A stretch of DNA of 64,000 nt from Nitrosomonas oligotropha (GCF_009833085.1 NZ_QRBZ01000004.1:1-64000), one strand, 5' to 3'. Positions 15,826-25,729 are shown, numbered from the stretch's first letter. Notes: generated by a model from the letters alone, not told the origin. A program made the numbers and translations.

Positions 15826-16644
15826 CTAGCGTAAATGTTCATCCATAAAAGCACCCAAGGTTCTTTTCCACGCCGGTTGCATAAAAATGAAACCGGTATT
15901 GTGGCCGCCTTCCAACGGTAAAAATTGCTTCGGTTCCGGCGCTGCCTGAAACAACCGTTCGCCATGATGAAACGGAACGATGTCATCCTGCGGGCTGTGC
16001 GCGATGAAAACCGGACAGGATACCGATTGTAGCGATGCCTGCGTGTTGTATGCAAAGCGGCTGATCCACCGCACCGGCAGGAACGGATAAATTTCTCCGG
16101 CCAGTCCGGGAACCGAGGTAAAGGTTGAAGCCAACACCAGCAAACCGGGTTTCTCCCGGGCTGCCAGCCACGCTGCCACGGCACCGCCGAGCGATTCACC
16201 GAACAGGACGATCCGTTCAGGCGCAATCCCTTTGGCTGCCGTCAAATAATGCCAAGCCGCTTGCGCATCCAGATATGTGCCGGATTCCGACGGCGTGCCG
16301 CTGCTCTGGCCATAGCCGCGATAATCGAACAATAATGCGTTATACCCGAGCCGCTTGAACATGGTCAGGTAATTGATGCGATGGGAAATATTGCCGGCGT
16401 TGCCATGAAAGAACAATACCGTGCCTTTGGCATCCGGCACGGGCATCCACCAGCCATGCAAGGTTTCGCCGTCGCTGGTTGGGATGCTGACGGAGCTATA
16501 ATCCAGCCCGACTGCGCCGGGGGTATTGCCGAGCTGTTTTTCCGGGAAATAAACCAGGCGGGATTGACCAACATACACCAGCAAAACAATCACTACATAC
16601 GCGACAACCAGCGCGATCAGCAGATTGAGCAGCATACGCGGCAT
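15826..16644 (-). CDS. alpha/beta hydrolase (BEM46/YfhR-like), membrane-anchored
   Basis: The 272-residue protein starts with a membrane anchor (LLIALVVAYVVIVLLVYVG, residues 6-24), then LVYFPEK and an alpha/beta-hydrolase fold. The oxyanion strand is VLFFHGNAGN, the nucleophile elbow GESLGG, the acid in HSPQDDIVPF and the catalytic His in EGGHNTGF. This matches the BEM46-like serine hydrolases. The active-site triad is complete but the natural substrate is unknown. It begins 10 bases downstream of the DUF2141 gene stop, so the two are probably co-transcribed. Confidence 0.85.
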   Translation of the reverse strand: MPRMLLNLLIALVVAYVVIVLLVYVGQSRLVYFPEKQLGNTPGAVGLDYSSVSIPTSDGETLHGWWMPVPDAKGTVLFFHGNAGNISHRINYLTMFKRLGYNALLFDYRGYGQSSGTPSESGTYLDAQAAWHYLTAAKGIAPERIVLFGESLGGAVAAWLAAREKPGLLVLASTFTSVPGLAGEIYPFLPVRWISRFAYNTQASLQSVSCPVFIAHSPQDDIVPFHHGERLFQAAPEPKQFLPLEGGHNTGFIFMQPAWKRTLGAFMDEHLR

Positions 16645-16654
16645 GACAAGTGCA

Positions 16655-17167
16655 TTAAGGTTGCTGCAGATTGATCACGATATCCGCACCGAGCTTGCCG
16701 GTGGTAAATGCGGAATCGCTGAATCTGGGAAAACCGGCCGGTTGTTCAGGATTGTTCGATAGGCCAAAAGGTTCGAGCGGTAACAGATTCCAGTTCTTTT
16801 TCAGTTTCCGGTCGCCGTCCAAGTCCTGATAAACCGCCACGGCATAAGTACCGGCCCGGTCAAGATTGATGCAAGCGGTTTGCTGTCCTGCCGCTGCCGG
16901 AATGCGCACTTTGCGTTTGCGCCCTTTTTTGGAGAGAAAATGATCCGGATCATCGTACAGCTCGATGTTCAAAGCACCACCGGTGGTTACATTTTTTACC
17001 GTCACCCTGACCTGCGCGGTGCGTTTATTGCAAGCATCAGGCGCATCTTGCGGATTGATATTGAGTGTTCCGGCGGACTGGGATGGCGTAGCGATCAGAA
17101 AGCCCAGCGCGAGCATGAGCAGCGGACGAGCTAATTTTGCAGAAAATACAGGGATCAGGTTTTTCAT
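16655..17167 (-). CDS. DUF2141 domain-containing exported protein
   Basis: The 170-residue protein has a signal peptide (to about ATPSQSAG near residue 33) and a DUF2141 domain: VRVTVKNVTTGGALNIELYD, then GTYAVAVYQDLDGDRKLKKN, then PLEPFGLSNNP and FSDSAFTTG. The motif YQDLDGDRKL...PLEPFG is characteristic. Members are exported beta-sandwich proteins of unknown function. Two Cys (CNKRT and TACINL) could pair. It is followed closely by the alpha/beta hydrolase on the same strand. Confidence 0.88.
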   Translation of the reverse strand: MKNLIPVFSAKLARPLLMLALGFLIATPSQSAGTLNINPQDAPDACNKRTAQVRVTVKNVTTGGALNIELYDDPDHFLSKKGRKRKVRIPAAAGQQTACINLDRAGTYAVAVYQDLDGDRKLKKNWNLLPLEPFGLSNNPEQPAGFPRFSDSAFTTGKLGADIVINLQQP

Positions 17168-17239
17168 TGCGTCAGAATAAGTGAGGGTTATCGAAGCGGG
17201 TTAATCGGATGCGGTTGCGCATGCACATTGCGCGAGCGT

Positions 17240-20200
17240 TTATTTCAATGAAAATTCAGCTTTGCTGCCTTTCTTTTGAGCGCCCTCGCCGGTTTCGTGG
17301 ATACCGACGACAAAAATACGTTCGCTGGAAATTCCGCCATTCTCGACCAGCCAGTTGCGCGCAGCGGCTGCGCGGTTTTCCGCCAGTGTTTGCAAGTCGC
17401 TATCGGTAACGGTGAGATGGGTCAGAATGAGTTGTTCCATTTCAGCGCTGGGAAGGCTCTTGGCCAATCCGATGGCGTTCTTGGGTTTGTCGAAAGATTC
17501 TTTTTTGTAGGCAATTTCAAGATATTTGTTGTATTCCTGCGGAGTCAATTTGATATCCGTGATAGCGCCGCTGGCGATGCCCTTTTTGGTATCTTCGGCT
17601 AATTTCTGCGCTTTGACTTTGGTTTGCAACATGGCGAGCTTGAGCCCTTCGTGATCCGCATCCGGATCGACCTGACCGGAAATTTCCAGTTGCAGCGATG
17701 AGCGGTCTTTTAAAATCCCGGCCAAGGTTTCCAGGCGCTGAGCGGATTCGGTCTCGATATCGGCAAAACCGGGGGTAAAGGAAATCTCCGATAATTCCTC
17801 ACCACCCTCAAACGCCGAGCCAAGCAATGCGAAAGGCGAGGTGATCGCCTTGGAGATCATGTTGATAAAGGCTGAAAAGACAATGTCGCCCAGATTGAAG
17901 TCGGGGTCGTCGATGGAACCCTTGAGCGGCAAATGAAGATTGATTTCACCGCGGCGATTTTTCAGCAGCGAGATGGCGAGATCGAGCGGAAGCGATACCG
18001 CATTCTCACTCTCGACTTTCTCACCGAGGGTGAATTGATCGAGAAAAATCTTATTATCCGCTGACAATGCGCCATTCTCGACCTGATAATTGACATCGGC
18101 CGATAGTTTTCCCTTCTCAATTTCATAGCCGATATATTTTCCCGAATAAGGGCTGAATGGCGGCAGATCGATCCCTTTGACCTGCGCAACGATATCCATC
18201 AGCAATTGGGCGCTGAACGGGTCGATGGTTCCTTGGATATGCAAAGGCGCGGTTTTGCTGACCATGCCGCGGATATCGACTTTTCCCGATTTGCCCGGAT
18301 ACAACGGGCCGACCTGGCCGGTAAGAGCAGTCAAATTGGCGCGGTAATTCGGCTTAATAAATCGGTCGTTGAAATCGATGTTGCCTTGTTGCAGGTAAAT
18401 CTTGCCGATATGCACCGGTGTTTCGCTTTTTGGCACGGTTGCGCTGAGATCCTTGGATGCCGCTGCGGTAATCGAGGCGACCGGTTCCGACGGTTTTCCG
18501 GTTTGAATGATTTGTTTCAGATTGAGCGTGCCATCCGGCTGGATGATCATGCGCGCAAAGAAATCGCTCAAATACAGTGTGTTGATATCCACCAGCAGCG
18601 GATCATTGGTGAAGCTGAGGTGGCCGATTTCCAGTTTTTTCCAGCGCAGCAAATCATAGGCATTTTTGCTATCGAAGATATTGAAATTGCCTAGCTTTCC
18701 TTCACCGCTCAATTGAATTTTTAACGGATCGCCGCTGGCTTTGAAATTTCCCGCGAAAGAAATGTCGCCGCTGGTGAGCAGCGCGGTGAGTTTGTCGCCC
18801 AGCCAGCCTTGCAGCGATACCAGATCGACCGCATTGAGGTTCAGCAGCAAATCCGCCAATAGCGGCGACCAGGCCAGCGTGCCGCTGGCTTTGATGCTGC
18901 CGTGTTGGTTGACTTGTCCTTGTAACGTGAGTTGCAGCGGCTCTATGCCGTCGAGATCGATGTCTTCCAGCGCCAAATCGAGTGAATCGATCACCATCGG
19001 GGTGACTTTCGTCAGCGACAGATCTTCATAGCGCAGCTTGGCCGATTTGAATTGGATGCTTTTGATGTGCGGTACCCAAGGTTTAGCGGCAGAGGACTTT
19101 TTCTTGTTGCCGTTATCTACGTCCACGCGCGCGAGTTTCTGTTGCGATTCTTTTCCGGCCGTTTGGACTGTATTGGCAGGATGGGCGGGTTTTCTGCCCG
19201 GAATCGGAATCAGCACCCGCTCTACCGGCGCGCTTGCGGAGGATCCGGAAGACCCGGCAGATCCGGAAGATTCAAACAGCCGGGAAAGATCGAGATTTCC
19301 CTGCGCATCGCGGCGTAATGTCGTGTTCAATCCGTCCAATGTAATGGCGCCCAAGGCAATTTTTTGTGCCGCGGTATTGACGGTGATATCAGGAATAGCC
19401 AATTTGGCGAGCGATAACGCCGGTTCTTTTTCGCCATCGCGCGTCAGTGCGGCTTGATCGATATAGAGTTTTATCCGCGACGGTTGCTTTCCGGTCGGAT
19501 CGGCTTTGCTCAGCGCGATATTCAAATGCTTCAAATGCGCCTGATAAGGCGCGGCTACGGCGCTGTTCTTAATAGCGAGCTGCCGCAGCGAGGTGGCGCC
19601 GGTCACTTCGATTTGCGGTTCTTTACCCGCTTCCTGAGTGAAAGAGAGATTCAGGTTACTGTCGTAAAAACCGGAGAGCAGACGAATTCCTTCCGGTAAA
19701 GTGACGTAGCGGTCAAAGCGGGTTAAATCTGCATTATCAAGCTTAAAAGTCAGCGTTGCTTCCTGAGTGGCGGCAAAAGGACGCAATTTACCGTCCAGTG
19801 ACAGCAGCGCGCCGTTAATTTTCGCGCTGAAATGCGGCACTATCCAGTCGTTTTGTGTGCCGCCGGTATTGGCGACGATTGGGATGCCGAAGTTGATTTC
19901 GCTGATGCTGTGCTCGGCATTTTCGTGCCGATCAATAAATTCGACGCGCCCGCCTTGAATGGCGATATTACTGATTGAAAAAGGAATAGCGGTTTTATTT
20001 GCGGTATCTTCCTGCTCTGCCGGTTGCTTGAACCGTTCCAGCAAATCGGAGATATTCAACTGATCTTTGCTGTTCCGCACCAGACGCAGTTGCGGTTCGG
20101 ACAGCGTGATGGACGAAACCACAGCGGCGCGTTGCTTGAGCGATTCCAAACTGAGACCGATGTGCAGCGTGTTGAAGGAAAAAAGCGCTGTGCCCGCTTC

Positions 20201-20455
20201 AGCGTTACCCGCTGTTTCGGCAATGCGGAAACCCTGTACGCTCAACTCGAGCGTGCGCGGTTTTAGTTCAATCGCCGCAACCGTTACCGGGCGTTGCAGA
20301 ATTTCTGACAGGCGTAACTCAAGCTGGGATTTGGCATAGTCGGGCAACCAATAGGCGCCAAGTGCAGCTAACGCGGCGATCAGAACCGCAATCACGCCGA
20401 GGATGATGCCCAGCCGTTTGTATCGAATAACACGTTGCTGCGAGGTCGGAGTCAT
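17240..20455 (-). CDS. DUF748 (AsmA-like) envelope protein
   Basis: This is a 1071-residue protein with one N-terminal membrane helix (LGIILGVIAVLIAALAALGAYWL, about residues 14-36), followed by a very long beta-rich periplasmic region. The start YAKSQLELRLSEILQRPVTV is typical of AsmA/DUF748 proteins, whose relatives (TamB, AsmA, YhdP) move lipids between membranes. It also carries a Ser/Gly linker near 395-410 and a C-terminal region (LQLEISGQVDPDADHEGLKLAML through SSERIFVVGI) resembling an OmpA-like peptidoglycan-binding fold. Residues 635-870 are the core DUF748 region. It is a single-gene unit; a structured spacer separates it from the FKBP gene upstream. Confidence 0.87.
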   Translation of the reverse strand: MTPTSQQRVIRYKRLGIILGVIAVLIAALAALGAYWLPDYAKSQLELRLSEILQRPVTVAAIELKPRTLELSVQGFRIAETAGNAEAGTALFSFNTLHIGLSLESLKQRAAVVSSITLSEPQLRLVRNSKDQLNISDLLERFKQPAEQEDTANKTAIPFSISNIAIQGGRVEFIDRHENAEHSISEINFGIPIVANTGGTQNDWIVPHFSAKINGALLSLDGKLRPFAATQEATLTFKLDNADLTRFDRYVTLPEGIRLLSGFYDSNLNLSFTQEAGKEPQIEVTGATSLRQLAIKNSAVAAPYQAHLKHLNIALSKADPTGKQPSRIKLYIDQAALTRDGEKEPALSLAKLAIPDITVNTAAQKIALGAITLDGLNTTLRRDAQGNLDLSRLFESSGSAGSSGSSASAPVERVLIPIPGRKPAHPANTVQTAGKESQQKLARVDVDNGNKKKSSAAKPWVPHIKSIQFKSAKLRYEDLSLTKVTPMVIDSLDLALEDIDLDGIEPLQLTLQGQVNQHGSIKASGTLAWSPLLADLLLNLNAVDLVSLQGWLGDKLTALLTSGDISFAGNFKASGDPLKIQLSGEGKLGNFNIFDSKNAYDLLRWKKLEIGHLSFTNDPLLVDINTLYLSDFFARMIIQPDGTLNLKQIIQTGKPSEPVASITAAASKDLSATVPKSETPVHIGKIYLQQGNIDFNDRFIKPNYRANLTALTGQVGPLYPGKSGKVDIRGMVSKTAPLHIQGTIDPFSAQLLMDIVAQVKGIDLPPFSPYSGKYIGYEIEKGKLSADVNYQVENGALSADNKIFLDQFTLGEKVESENAVSLPLDLAISLLKNRRGEINLHLPLKGSIDDPDFNLGDIVFSAFINMISKAITSPFALLGSAFEGGEELSEISFTPGFADIETESAQRLETLAGILKDRSSLQLEISGQVDPDADHEGLKLAMLQTKVKAQKLAEDTKKGIASGAITDIKLTPQEYNKYLEIAYKKESFDKPKNAIGLAKSLPSAEMEQLILTHLTVTDSDLQTLAENRAAAARNWLVENGGISSERIFVVGIHETGEGAQKKGSKAEFSLK

Positions 20456-20546
20456 AGCGATGCCCTGTCAATTTCTACAGCGAGTTAGCGGAGTGTTCAA
20501 AACATTTTAGATGGATATGGTGTTGATGATATAAATTTCTAACCGG

Positions 20547-20614
20547 GGGTAAATTGAGCTGCATCAGAAACTGTTGCAGAATCAATCTGATCGCTCAATT
20601 TACGAAATTTACCC
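20547..20614 (-). other. structured intergenic element with alternative hairpins
   Basis: Between the FKBP gene and the DUF748 gene, GTAAATTGAGC (20549-20559) and GCTCAATTTAC (20593-20603) form a perfect 11-bp inverted repeat, extended inward by ATCAG/CTGAT. The same 5' arm (GGGTAAATT, 20547-20555) can instead pair with AATTTACCC (20606-20614). The two pairings exclude each other. No T-tract follows on the minus strand. This may be a processing or attenuation site; function unknown. Confidence 0.45.
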
Positions 20615-20635
20615 GAACCGGATAAGCGGCCTATG

Positions 20636-21100
20636 TTAATGATACGCGCCCGCTTTCAGACTGATGAGTTCGACATCGAATATCAAGGTTGCATCCGGAG
20701 GGATGACGTTGCCTGCGCCGCGTGAGCCATAAGCCATTGAGGATGGAATAATGAGCGTGCGCTGCCCGCCGACCTTCATGCCTTGAACGCCTTGATCCCA
20801 GCCTTTGATCACCCGTCCCGCGCCGAGCATGAAAGAAAAATATTCTTTACGATCGTAGGAGCTATCGAATTTTTTGCCTTTTTTGTCGGGCGCGCTTTCA
20901 TCGTAGAGCCAGCCGGTATAATGCACGCTGACGGTTTTTCCGATTTCCGCTTCTTCGCCGGTGCCTACTTTGGTATCGATCTTTTGAAATGCGGGACCAT
21001 CGGCCGCTGCCGCGTCCTTATTAGCGAAGACAGTCTGGGGCAGTAGTGTCAGTGCCAGCAGAACGAGACTTAAGTGAAACAGTGTTTTAATAGTACGCAT
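20636..21100 (-). CDS. FKBP-type peptidyl-prolyl cis-trans isomerase
   Basis: The 154-residue protein has a signal peptide (TLFHLSLVLLALTLLPQTVFA) and one FKBP domain: VSVHYTGWLYD, KFDSSYDRKEYFSFMLGAGRVIKGWDQGVQGMKVGG, then ipssmAYGSRGAGNVIPPDATLIFDVELIS. All the aromatic pocket residues of active FKBPs appear present (Tyr, Phe, Asp, Trp, Tyr). It would catalyse proline isomerisation in the periplasm. The start at 21100 is preferred because GAGGAAATC lies directly upstream and it begins a clean signal peptide; an ATG at 21187 would add 29 residues without homology. Confidence 0.92.
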   Translation of the reverse strand: MRTIKTLFHLSLVLLALTLLPQTVFANKDAAAADGPAFQKIDTKVGTGEEAEIGKTVSVHYTGWLYDESAPDKKGKKFDSSYDRKEYFSFMLGAGRVIKGWDQGVQGMKVGGQRTLIIPSSMAYGSRGAGNVIPPDATLIFDVELISLKAGAYH

Positions 21101-21270
21101 GATTTCCTCGAGAATAAATAAAATCCGGCTAATTTTAGCAATTAACGCTTGCATATTATAACTGGTAACATCAATTCTTTTTATCACTGGCTGCTTGAAT
21201 GGATCGTTTTCACCAGGGGTTGATCAAAGCGCATAGTGTGCAGTATTTTTACCGGTAACATTTTTTCTTT

Positions 21271-21738
21271 ATGACATCTAATATGCACTTACCCGAACAA
21301 CACGAAACCGGCCGCAATGAGCCGCCGCTAGCGGAGCAACAAGCAGCCGATTTATTATGCCTGCATGATTCGCCGGTAGTGCGCGCCATGTATCTGGGCG
21401 CTGGCTTTGTGGCGTTATTTCTGGCTGTGCTGGGGGCGATTTTGCCGGTATTGCCGACGACGCCGTTTGTGTTGCTGGCGGCGGCCTGTTTTGCACGTGG
21501 TTCCGAACACTTTCATCGCAAGTTGCTGGAAAACCGGATTGCCGGACCGATCATTCGTGAATGGACGCTCTATCGCAGCATTCCGCAGCGGGTTAAACGC
21601 TGGGTGTATTTTTTGATGACATTGTCATTTGGCAGTTCTATTCTGATCGTGCCTGAACTGTGGCAAAAAATGATGCTGCTTGTAATCGGCAGCATACTGG
21701 CCTTTTATATTTGGCGGATTCCGGTTCGAAAAGTCTGA
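21271..21738 (+). CDS. YbaN-family (DUF454) inner-membrane protein
   Basis: The 155-residue protein matches the YbaN/DUF454 family: a helix YLGAGFVALFLAVLGAILPVLP, the diagnostic PTTPFVLLAAACFARGSEHFHRKLLENRIAGP stretch, then two C-terminal hydrophobic helices. The first 40 residues are a hydrophilic extension not usual for the family. Its function is unknown. It stands alone between FKBP and the chemoreceptor. Confidence 0.87.
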   Translation: MTSNMHLPEQHETGRNEPPLAEQQAADLLCLHDSPVVRAMYLGAGFVALFLAVLGAILPVLPTTPFVLLAAACFARGSEHFHRKLLENRIAGPIIREWTLYRSIPQRVKRWVYFLMTLSFGSSILIVPELWQKMMLLVIGSILAFYIWRIPVRKV

Positions 21739-22006
21739 ATTGCAATCAACTAAGTTCTAAATTTAAGTTGTCAGTTCAAGAGTTAAATACTCGCCATCAA
21801 TTTTCTTATGGATAATTTTCCTAAGGTTCTTTAATCATTATTCGCGTTAATACTAATCAATGATGTATTTATGGCATGCCGGTGTCATTTTGATCAATCG
21901 TGACTAACATTTAACAAAGAGTTTACATTCGCTTCACAATTGGGTTGCTCTCTCGATTTATAGTTACGTCTGAGTTCACGAAACATGGTCACTTTATTGA
22001 GGAAAT

Positions 22007-22023
22007 CTCCGGCTTTGCCGGAG
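22007..22023 (+). promoter_or_regulatory. hairpin in the chemoreceptor leader
   Basis: CTCCGGC and GCCGGAG form a 7-bp perfect stem with a TTT loop, ending 24 bases before the ATG and 12 bases before the GGGGG ribosome-binding site. The short distance suggests it could affect mRNA stability or translation. The remainder of 21739-22047 is A+T-rich and shows no sigma-28 style promoter that I can identify. Confidence 0.3.
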
Positions 22024-22047
22024 GTGCAACTATAGTGGGGGTATGCA

Positions 22048-23565
22048 ATGAGAGTAAATGAGCCGGTTACCCAGCGGGATATGGGTATGAATAATGATTG
22101 TGTGATCATCTCGACAACCAATTTAAAAGGTGCGCTCACATCAGTCAATGAAGATTTTATCCGAATGAGTGGCTTCAGTTGGGAAGAACTCGAGAATAAA
22201 AATCACAATATTATCCGTCACCCCGATGTACCACCGGAAGCCTATGCGATGCTGTGGGATGCGCTGAAAGCAGGCGATCCGTGGATGGGTATGGTAAAAA
22301 ACCGTCATAAAAGTGGTGATCACTACTGGGTTGACGCATTCGCCAGTCCGCAATATGAAGACGGCAAAATTATCGGCTACCAGTCAGTGCGGGTAAAACC
22401 GGAAAAGATTTGGGTTGACCGGGCTGAGGCTTTATATGCCAAAATAATGTCAAAAAAATCCGCTGATGACAAACGGCGTTCAAAGCTGGACGCAGTTAAA
22501 TTAACTCGATTCCCAATCGGTTTATCCGCCAAAATCGCATTGGCCGTGACGGGTGTTTTTGCGCTGCTTTTCACCGGATTGGCGCTGGCTGAGCAAATTT
22601 CGTTACTTTTTGCTTTAGCAGGTTTTGCGGTTGGCAGCTTGATCAGTTTCACCGTGATTCACCAAATGTTGAGTCCACTCCGGGAACTTGCTGCAAAATC
22701 AGAGAAAATTGCCAACGATCCGGTAGCACGCTTTGTCTATACCGGTAGAACCGATGAGCTCGGTCAATTAGAATATGCACAGATATTCCAGACAGCGAAA
22801 CTCCGTACTGCGATAGGTCGTGTCAAAGAATCGTCTGAAGTATTGGAAAATGCCGCTGCTGAAATTGCAGCGGGTAGCGTGGATCTGTCAGGCCGTACGG
22901 AAAATCAAGCCTCCAGCCTGGAAGAAACGGCATCCAGTATGGAAGAAATCACCTCAACCGTGCAGCAAAATGCTGAGAATGCGAAACAAGCCAATATTCT
23001 TGTGATGGAAGCGCGTAAGCAAGCTGAGAAAAGCGGCTCGGTGGTGTCAAGCACGATGCAAGCAATGTCGCAAATTAACGAAAGCAGCAAAAAAATTGCC
23101 GATATTACTAATGTTATTGATGAGATTGCCTTTCAGACCAATCTGCTGGCACTTAATGCGGCAGTTGAAGCGGCGCGTGCCGGGGAGCAAGGACGTGGTT
23201 TTGCAGTGGTGGCTAATGAAGTGCGCAGCTTGGCTGGCCGCAGTGCCGAATCGGCAAAACAAATCAAAGAGCTGATTAATGACAGTGTCGCCAAAGTGGA
23301 AAGCGGGGCCGAGCTGGTAGGTCAATCTGCAAATTCATTAAAAATGATTACTGAGAGCGTTAAGAAAATCTCCGATATCGTTGGCGAAATTTCTCAATCT
23401 TCTCAGGAACAAGCAAACGGGATCGAACAGATTAACCAAGCAATCTCACAAATTGATGAGGTGACGCAGCAGAATGGGCAATTAGTCGAGCAATTGTCAT
23501 CGTCCAGCCGTGCGATGACTGGGAAAGTCAAAATGATCTCTGGTTTGGCGGATCAATTTAAGTAA
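22048..23565 (+). CDS. PAS-domain methyl-accepting chemotaxis protein (Aer-like)
   Basis: The 505-residue protein combines an N-terminal PAS domain (residues about 15-120: [55 protein letters not shown]), two membrane helices (about 160-182 and 184-206), a HAMP-like segment, and a full MCP signalling domain. The hairpin tip [20 protein letters not shown] is near 355-375. This layout matches Aer-type redox/energy taxis receptors, whose PAS domain holds FAD. It lacks the C-terminal CheR-binding pentapeptide. No che gene is in the window, so it is an orphan receptor here. The strong G-rich ribosome-binding site supports the ATG at 22048. Confidence 0.92.
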   Translation: MRVNEPVTQRDMGMNNDCVIISTTNLKGALTSVNEDFIRMSGFSWEELENKNHNIIRHPDVPPEAYAMLWDALKAGDPWMGMVKNRHKSGDHYWVDAFASPQYEDGKIIGYQSVRVKPEKIWVDRAEALYAKIMSKKSADDKRRSKLDAVKLTRFPIGLSAKIALAVTGVFALLFTGLALAEQISLLFALAGFAVGSLISFTVIHQMLSPLRELAAKSEKIANDPVARFVYTGRTDELGQLEYAQIFQTAKLRTAIGRVKESSEVLENAAAEIAAGSVDLSGRTENQASSLEETASSMEEITSTVQQNAENAKQANILVMEARKQAEKSGSVVSSTMQAMSQINESSKKIADITNVIDEIAFQTNLLALNAAVEAARAGEQGRGFAVVANEVRSLAGRSAESAKQIKELINDSVAKVESGAELVGQSANSLKMITESVKKISDIVGEISQSSQEQANGIEQINQAISQIDEVTQQNGQLVEQLSSSSRAMTGKVKMISGLADQFK

Positions 23566-23594
23566 CAGAGCCAATAAGATTGGATTATCCAATG

Positions 23595-23630
23595 AGCCGG
23601 AATTGACGCGCTGCTGATTCCGGCTTTTTT
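23595..23630 (+). terminator. intrinsic terminator after the chemoreceptor gene
   Basis: AGCCGGAAT (23595-23603) pairs perfectly with ATTCCGGCT (23617-23625) across a 13-base loop and leads into a run of Ts. It lies about 30 bases after the receptor stop. Confidence 0.9.
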
Positions 23631-23837
23631 GTTGATTACAGGGAAAATAACACCGCGTAGGATTTGACTGAGCGCCATAGCTCCTAAATCCAATCATCGT
23701 GGAATCCAAATTTTTGTCCGTAGCATCAGGATATACTGGGATCAAAGCGCGAAACAATCCATTTTAATGGTTACAATTTGCATTGATTATCAGCGCATCT
23801 TTTGTCCGCTCCGATATCAAAGTGCTAAAATATTTTC

Positions 23838-24197
23838 ATGAGTGAAAAAGAAAAAATACAGGATTTTGACTTTGACCAGTGGTCCAGGATTGCTCGCGAG
23901 GAACCCGAGAAGTTTGAAGCCATGCGCCAGGACATGATCAATCAACTGATTGCGCAAGCACCGGCTCATCTCAAACCGCGCATGACAGGCCTGCAATGGC
24001 AAGTGGATCAAATTCGCAAGCAAGCCAGCAACCCGATGGCCGCCTGTTTGCAGATTTCGCAGAAAATGTGGGCCAATGTGCTTGGAGAAACCGGTTTGTT
24101 GAAAGCGCTCCAGGAGCCTAAAAAAATACTGCATGCTTTGGAACAAGCTCCTGCCGGTAAAGTCTTGTCGTTTGAACGGCCTAAATCCGGCAAGTAA
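23838..24197 (+). CDS. DUF3135 domain-containing protein
   Basis: The 119-residue protein looks like the DUF3135 family: DFDFDQWSRIAREEPEKFEAMR at the start, a RPKPRMTGLQW-like centre (HLKPRMTGLQWQVDQIR) and ASNPMAACLQISQKMW. It is a soluble helical protein of unknown function. The next gene begins 34 bases after its stop on the same strand and may be co-transcribed. Confidence 0.8.
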   Translation: MSEKEKIQDFDFDQWSRIAREEPEKFEAMRQDMINQLIAQAPAHLKPRMTGLQWQVDQIRKQASNPMAACLQISQKMWANVLGETGLLKALQEPKKILHALEQAPAGKVLSFERPKSGK

Positions 24198-24231
24198 ATC
24201 CGCTTCAAGCTTCTTCAATAGGGGAAATTCA

Positions 24232-25689
24232 ATGCGTACAACGCGCCGCGCTTTTTATCCTGTGCTGTTAATTGCAAGCTGCGTGCTATCGATTGGTCAG
24301 ACTATGGCCATGGCCGGAGCTGACGAACGGCTGAGCACGCTGAACGATCAGAAAGTGGTGGCAGTAACTATCTATAACAGTGACTTAGCACTGGTAAAAG
24401 ATGTGCGGAATGTTTCCTTGGCGAACGGTGATTTTAATCTGGCCTGGCGCGATGTCAGCGCGCTAATGCGGCCAGAAACCGCGTTGTTAAGGAGCGTCAG
24501 CAATCCGGGCAGCATTACAATTGCCGAGCAAAACTTCAATTTCGATTTGCTCACCCCGCAAAGCCTGCTGAATAAATACGTCGGTCAAACGGTATCGATC
24601 GTTAAAATCAATCCGGCTACCGGAGTTGAAAGCAAAGAGAGCGCATTGGTGCTGGCCGCTGCTGAAGGTGTGGTGCTCAAAATGGCCGATCGCATTGAAA
24701 CCGGACTGCCGGGCCGTATCACCTTTGAGAATGTGCCTGGTAACCTGCGGGATCGTCCTACGCTGGTGATCGAGGGAACGCATCATGGCCACACGGCGCA
24801 AGCGTTGGAATTGAGTTATTTGACTAGCGGCCTGGCTTGGAAAGCGGACTATGTCGCTGAATTGAACGATGCGGATGATCAACTGGATTTGTCCGGCTGG
24901 GTAACGCTGACGAATACCAGTGGTACCCGTTATGTCAATGCGAAGCTGCAATTAGTGGCCGGTGATATCAACCGGGTGCAGCAAGAATTCGCTGCGCCGG
25001 TAGCGATGAGAGCCAAAATGGCGGCGGACAGCGTTGCTGAGCCGATGCGCCAGGAATCGCTCATGGAATATCATCTCTATAACCTGGATCGGTTAACGAC
25101 GATTGCCGAGAATCAAACCAAGCAAGTCGCGCTACTGAATGTCTCCGGCGTGCCGGCCCGTAAAGAGCTGGTGCTGGCAGGCAGCGATTATTATTATGCT
25201 TCCGGTTATGGCGATCTGGGACAGAAACTGAAAGTGAGCGTATTCATGCAGTTTGATAATAAAGAATCGGCCCGGTTAGGCATGCCGCTGCCCAAAGGTA
25301 TTTTACGTGCCTACAAACGCGATAAAGCCGGAAATGCCCAGTTCGTCGGTGAAGACCGCATCGATCACACACCAAAAAACGAGATCGTGCGGGTAAAGCT
25401 GGGGCAGTCGTTTGATGTCACGGCGGATAAAAAACAAACCGATTTCAAGCAATTGAGCACCGGGAACAATGGCATTAACCGTTTTGAAAGCGCTTACGAA
25501 ATCACGCTCAAAAATGCCAAAAAGGAAATGGCTACAATTACGGTGCAAGAACCCATACCGGGTGACTGGAAAATAATCGAAGAAAGCCAACCGCACCATA
25601 AACCCGCCAGTAACACAGCTGTATGGCAAGTGGCTGTTCCCGCGGAAAGCGCAGTTACGCTGAAGTATCGCGTCCAAGTCAGATTCTAA
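24232..25689 (+). CDS. DUF4139 domain-containing exported protein
   Basis: From the ATG at 24232 the protein is 485 residues with a signal peptide (FYPVLLIASCVLSIGQTMAMA). The body matches the DUF4139 family: VVAVTIYNSDLALVKDVRNV near the N terminus, LELSYLTSGLAWKADYVAELN mid-protein and LSGWVTLTNTSGTRYVNAKLQLVAGD. Family members are conserved exported proteins of unknown role. The start is set by GGGGAAATTCA directly upstream and the signal peptide; an ATG at 24133 inside the DUF3135 gene would add 33 unrelated residues. Confidence 0.86.
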   Translation: MRTTRRAFYPVLLIASCVLSIGQTMAMAGADERLSTLNDQKVVAVTIYNSDLALVKDVRNVSLANGDFNLAWRDVSALMRPETALLRSVSNPGSITIAEQNFNFDLLTPQSLLNKYVGQTVSIVKINPATGVESKESALVLAAAEGVVLKMADRIETGLPGRITFENVPGNLRDRPTLVIEGTHHGHTAQALELSYLTSGLAWKADYVAELNDADDQLDLSGWVTLTNTSGTRYVNAKLQLVAGDINRVQQEFAAPVAMRAKMAADSVAEPMRQESLMEYHLYNLDRLTTIAENQTKQVALLNVSGVPARKELVLAGSDYYYASGYGDLGQKLKVSVFMQFDNKESARLGMPLPKGILRAYKRDKAGNAQFVGEDRIDHTPKNEIVRVKLGQSFDVTADKKQTDFKQLSTGNNGINRFESAYEITLKNAKKEMATITVQEPIPGDWKIIEESQPHHKPASNTAVWQVAVPAESAVTLKYRVQVRF

Positions 25690-25729
25690 TTACGGATTTA
25701 TAGCGGCTAAATTTTCCAGCGGTCAAGAA

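Noticed and set aside
19038-19457. 139-codon plus-strand frame within the DUF748 gene
   Set aside because: It is antisense to the Ser/Gly linker region of a well-supported 1071-residue protein, and its composition is that of a shadow.
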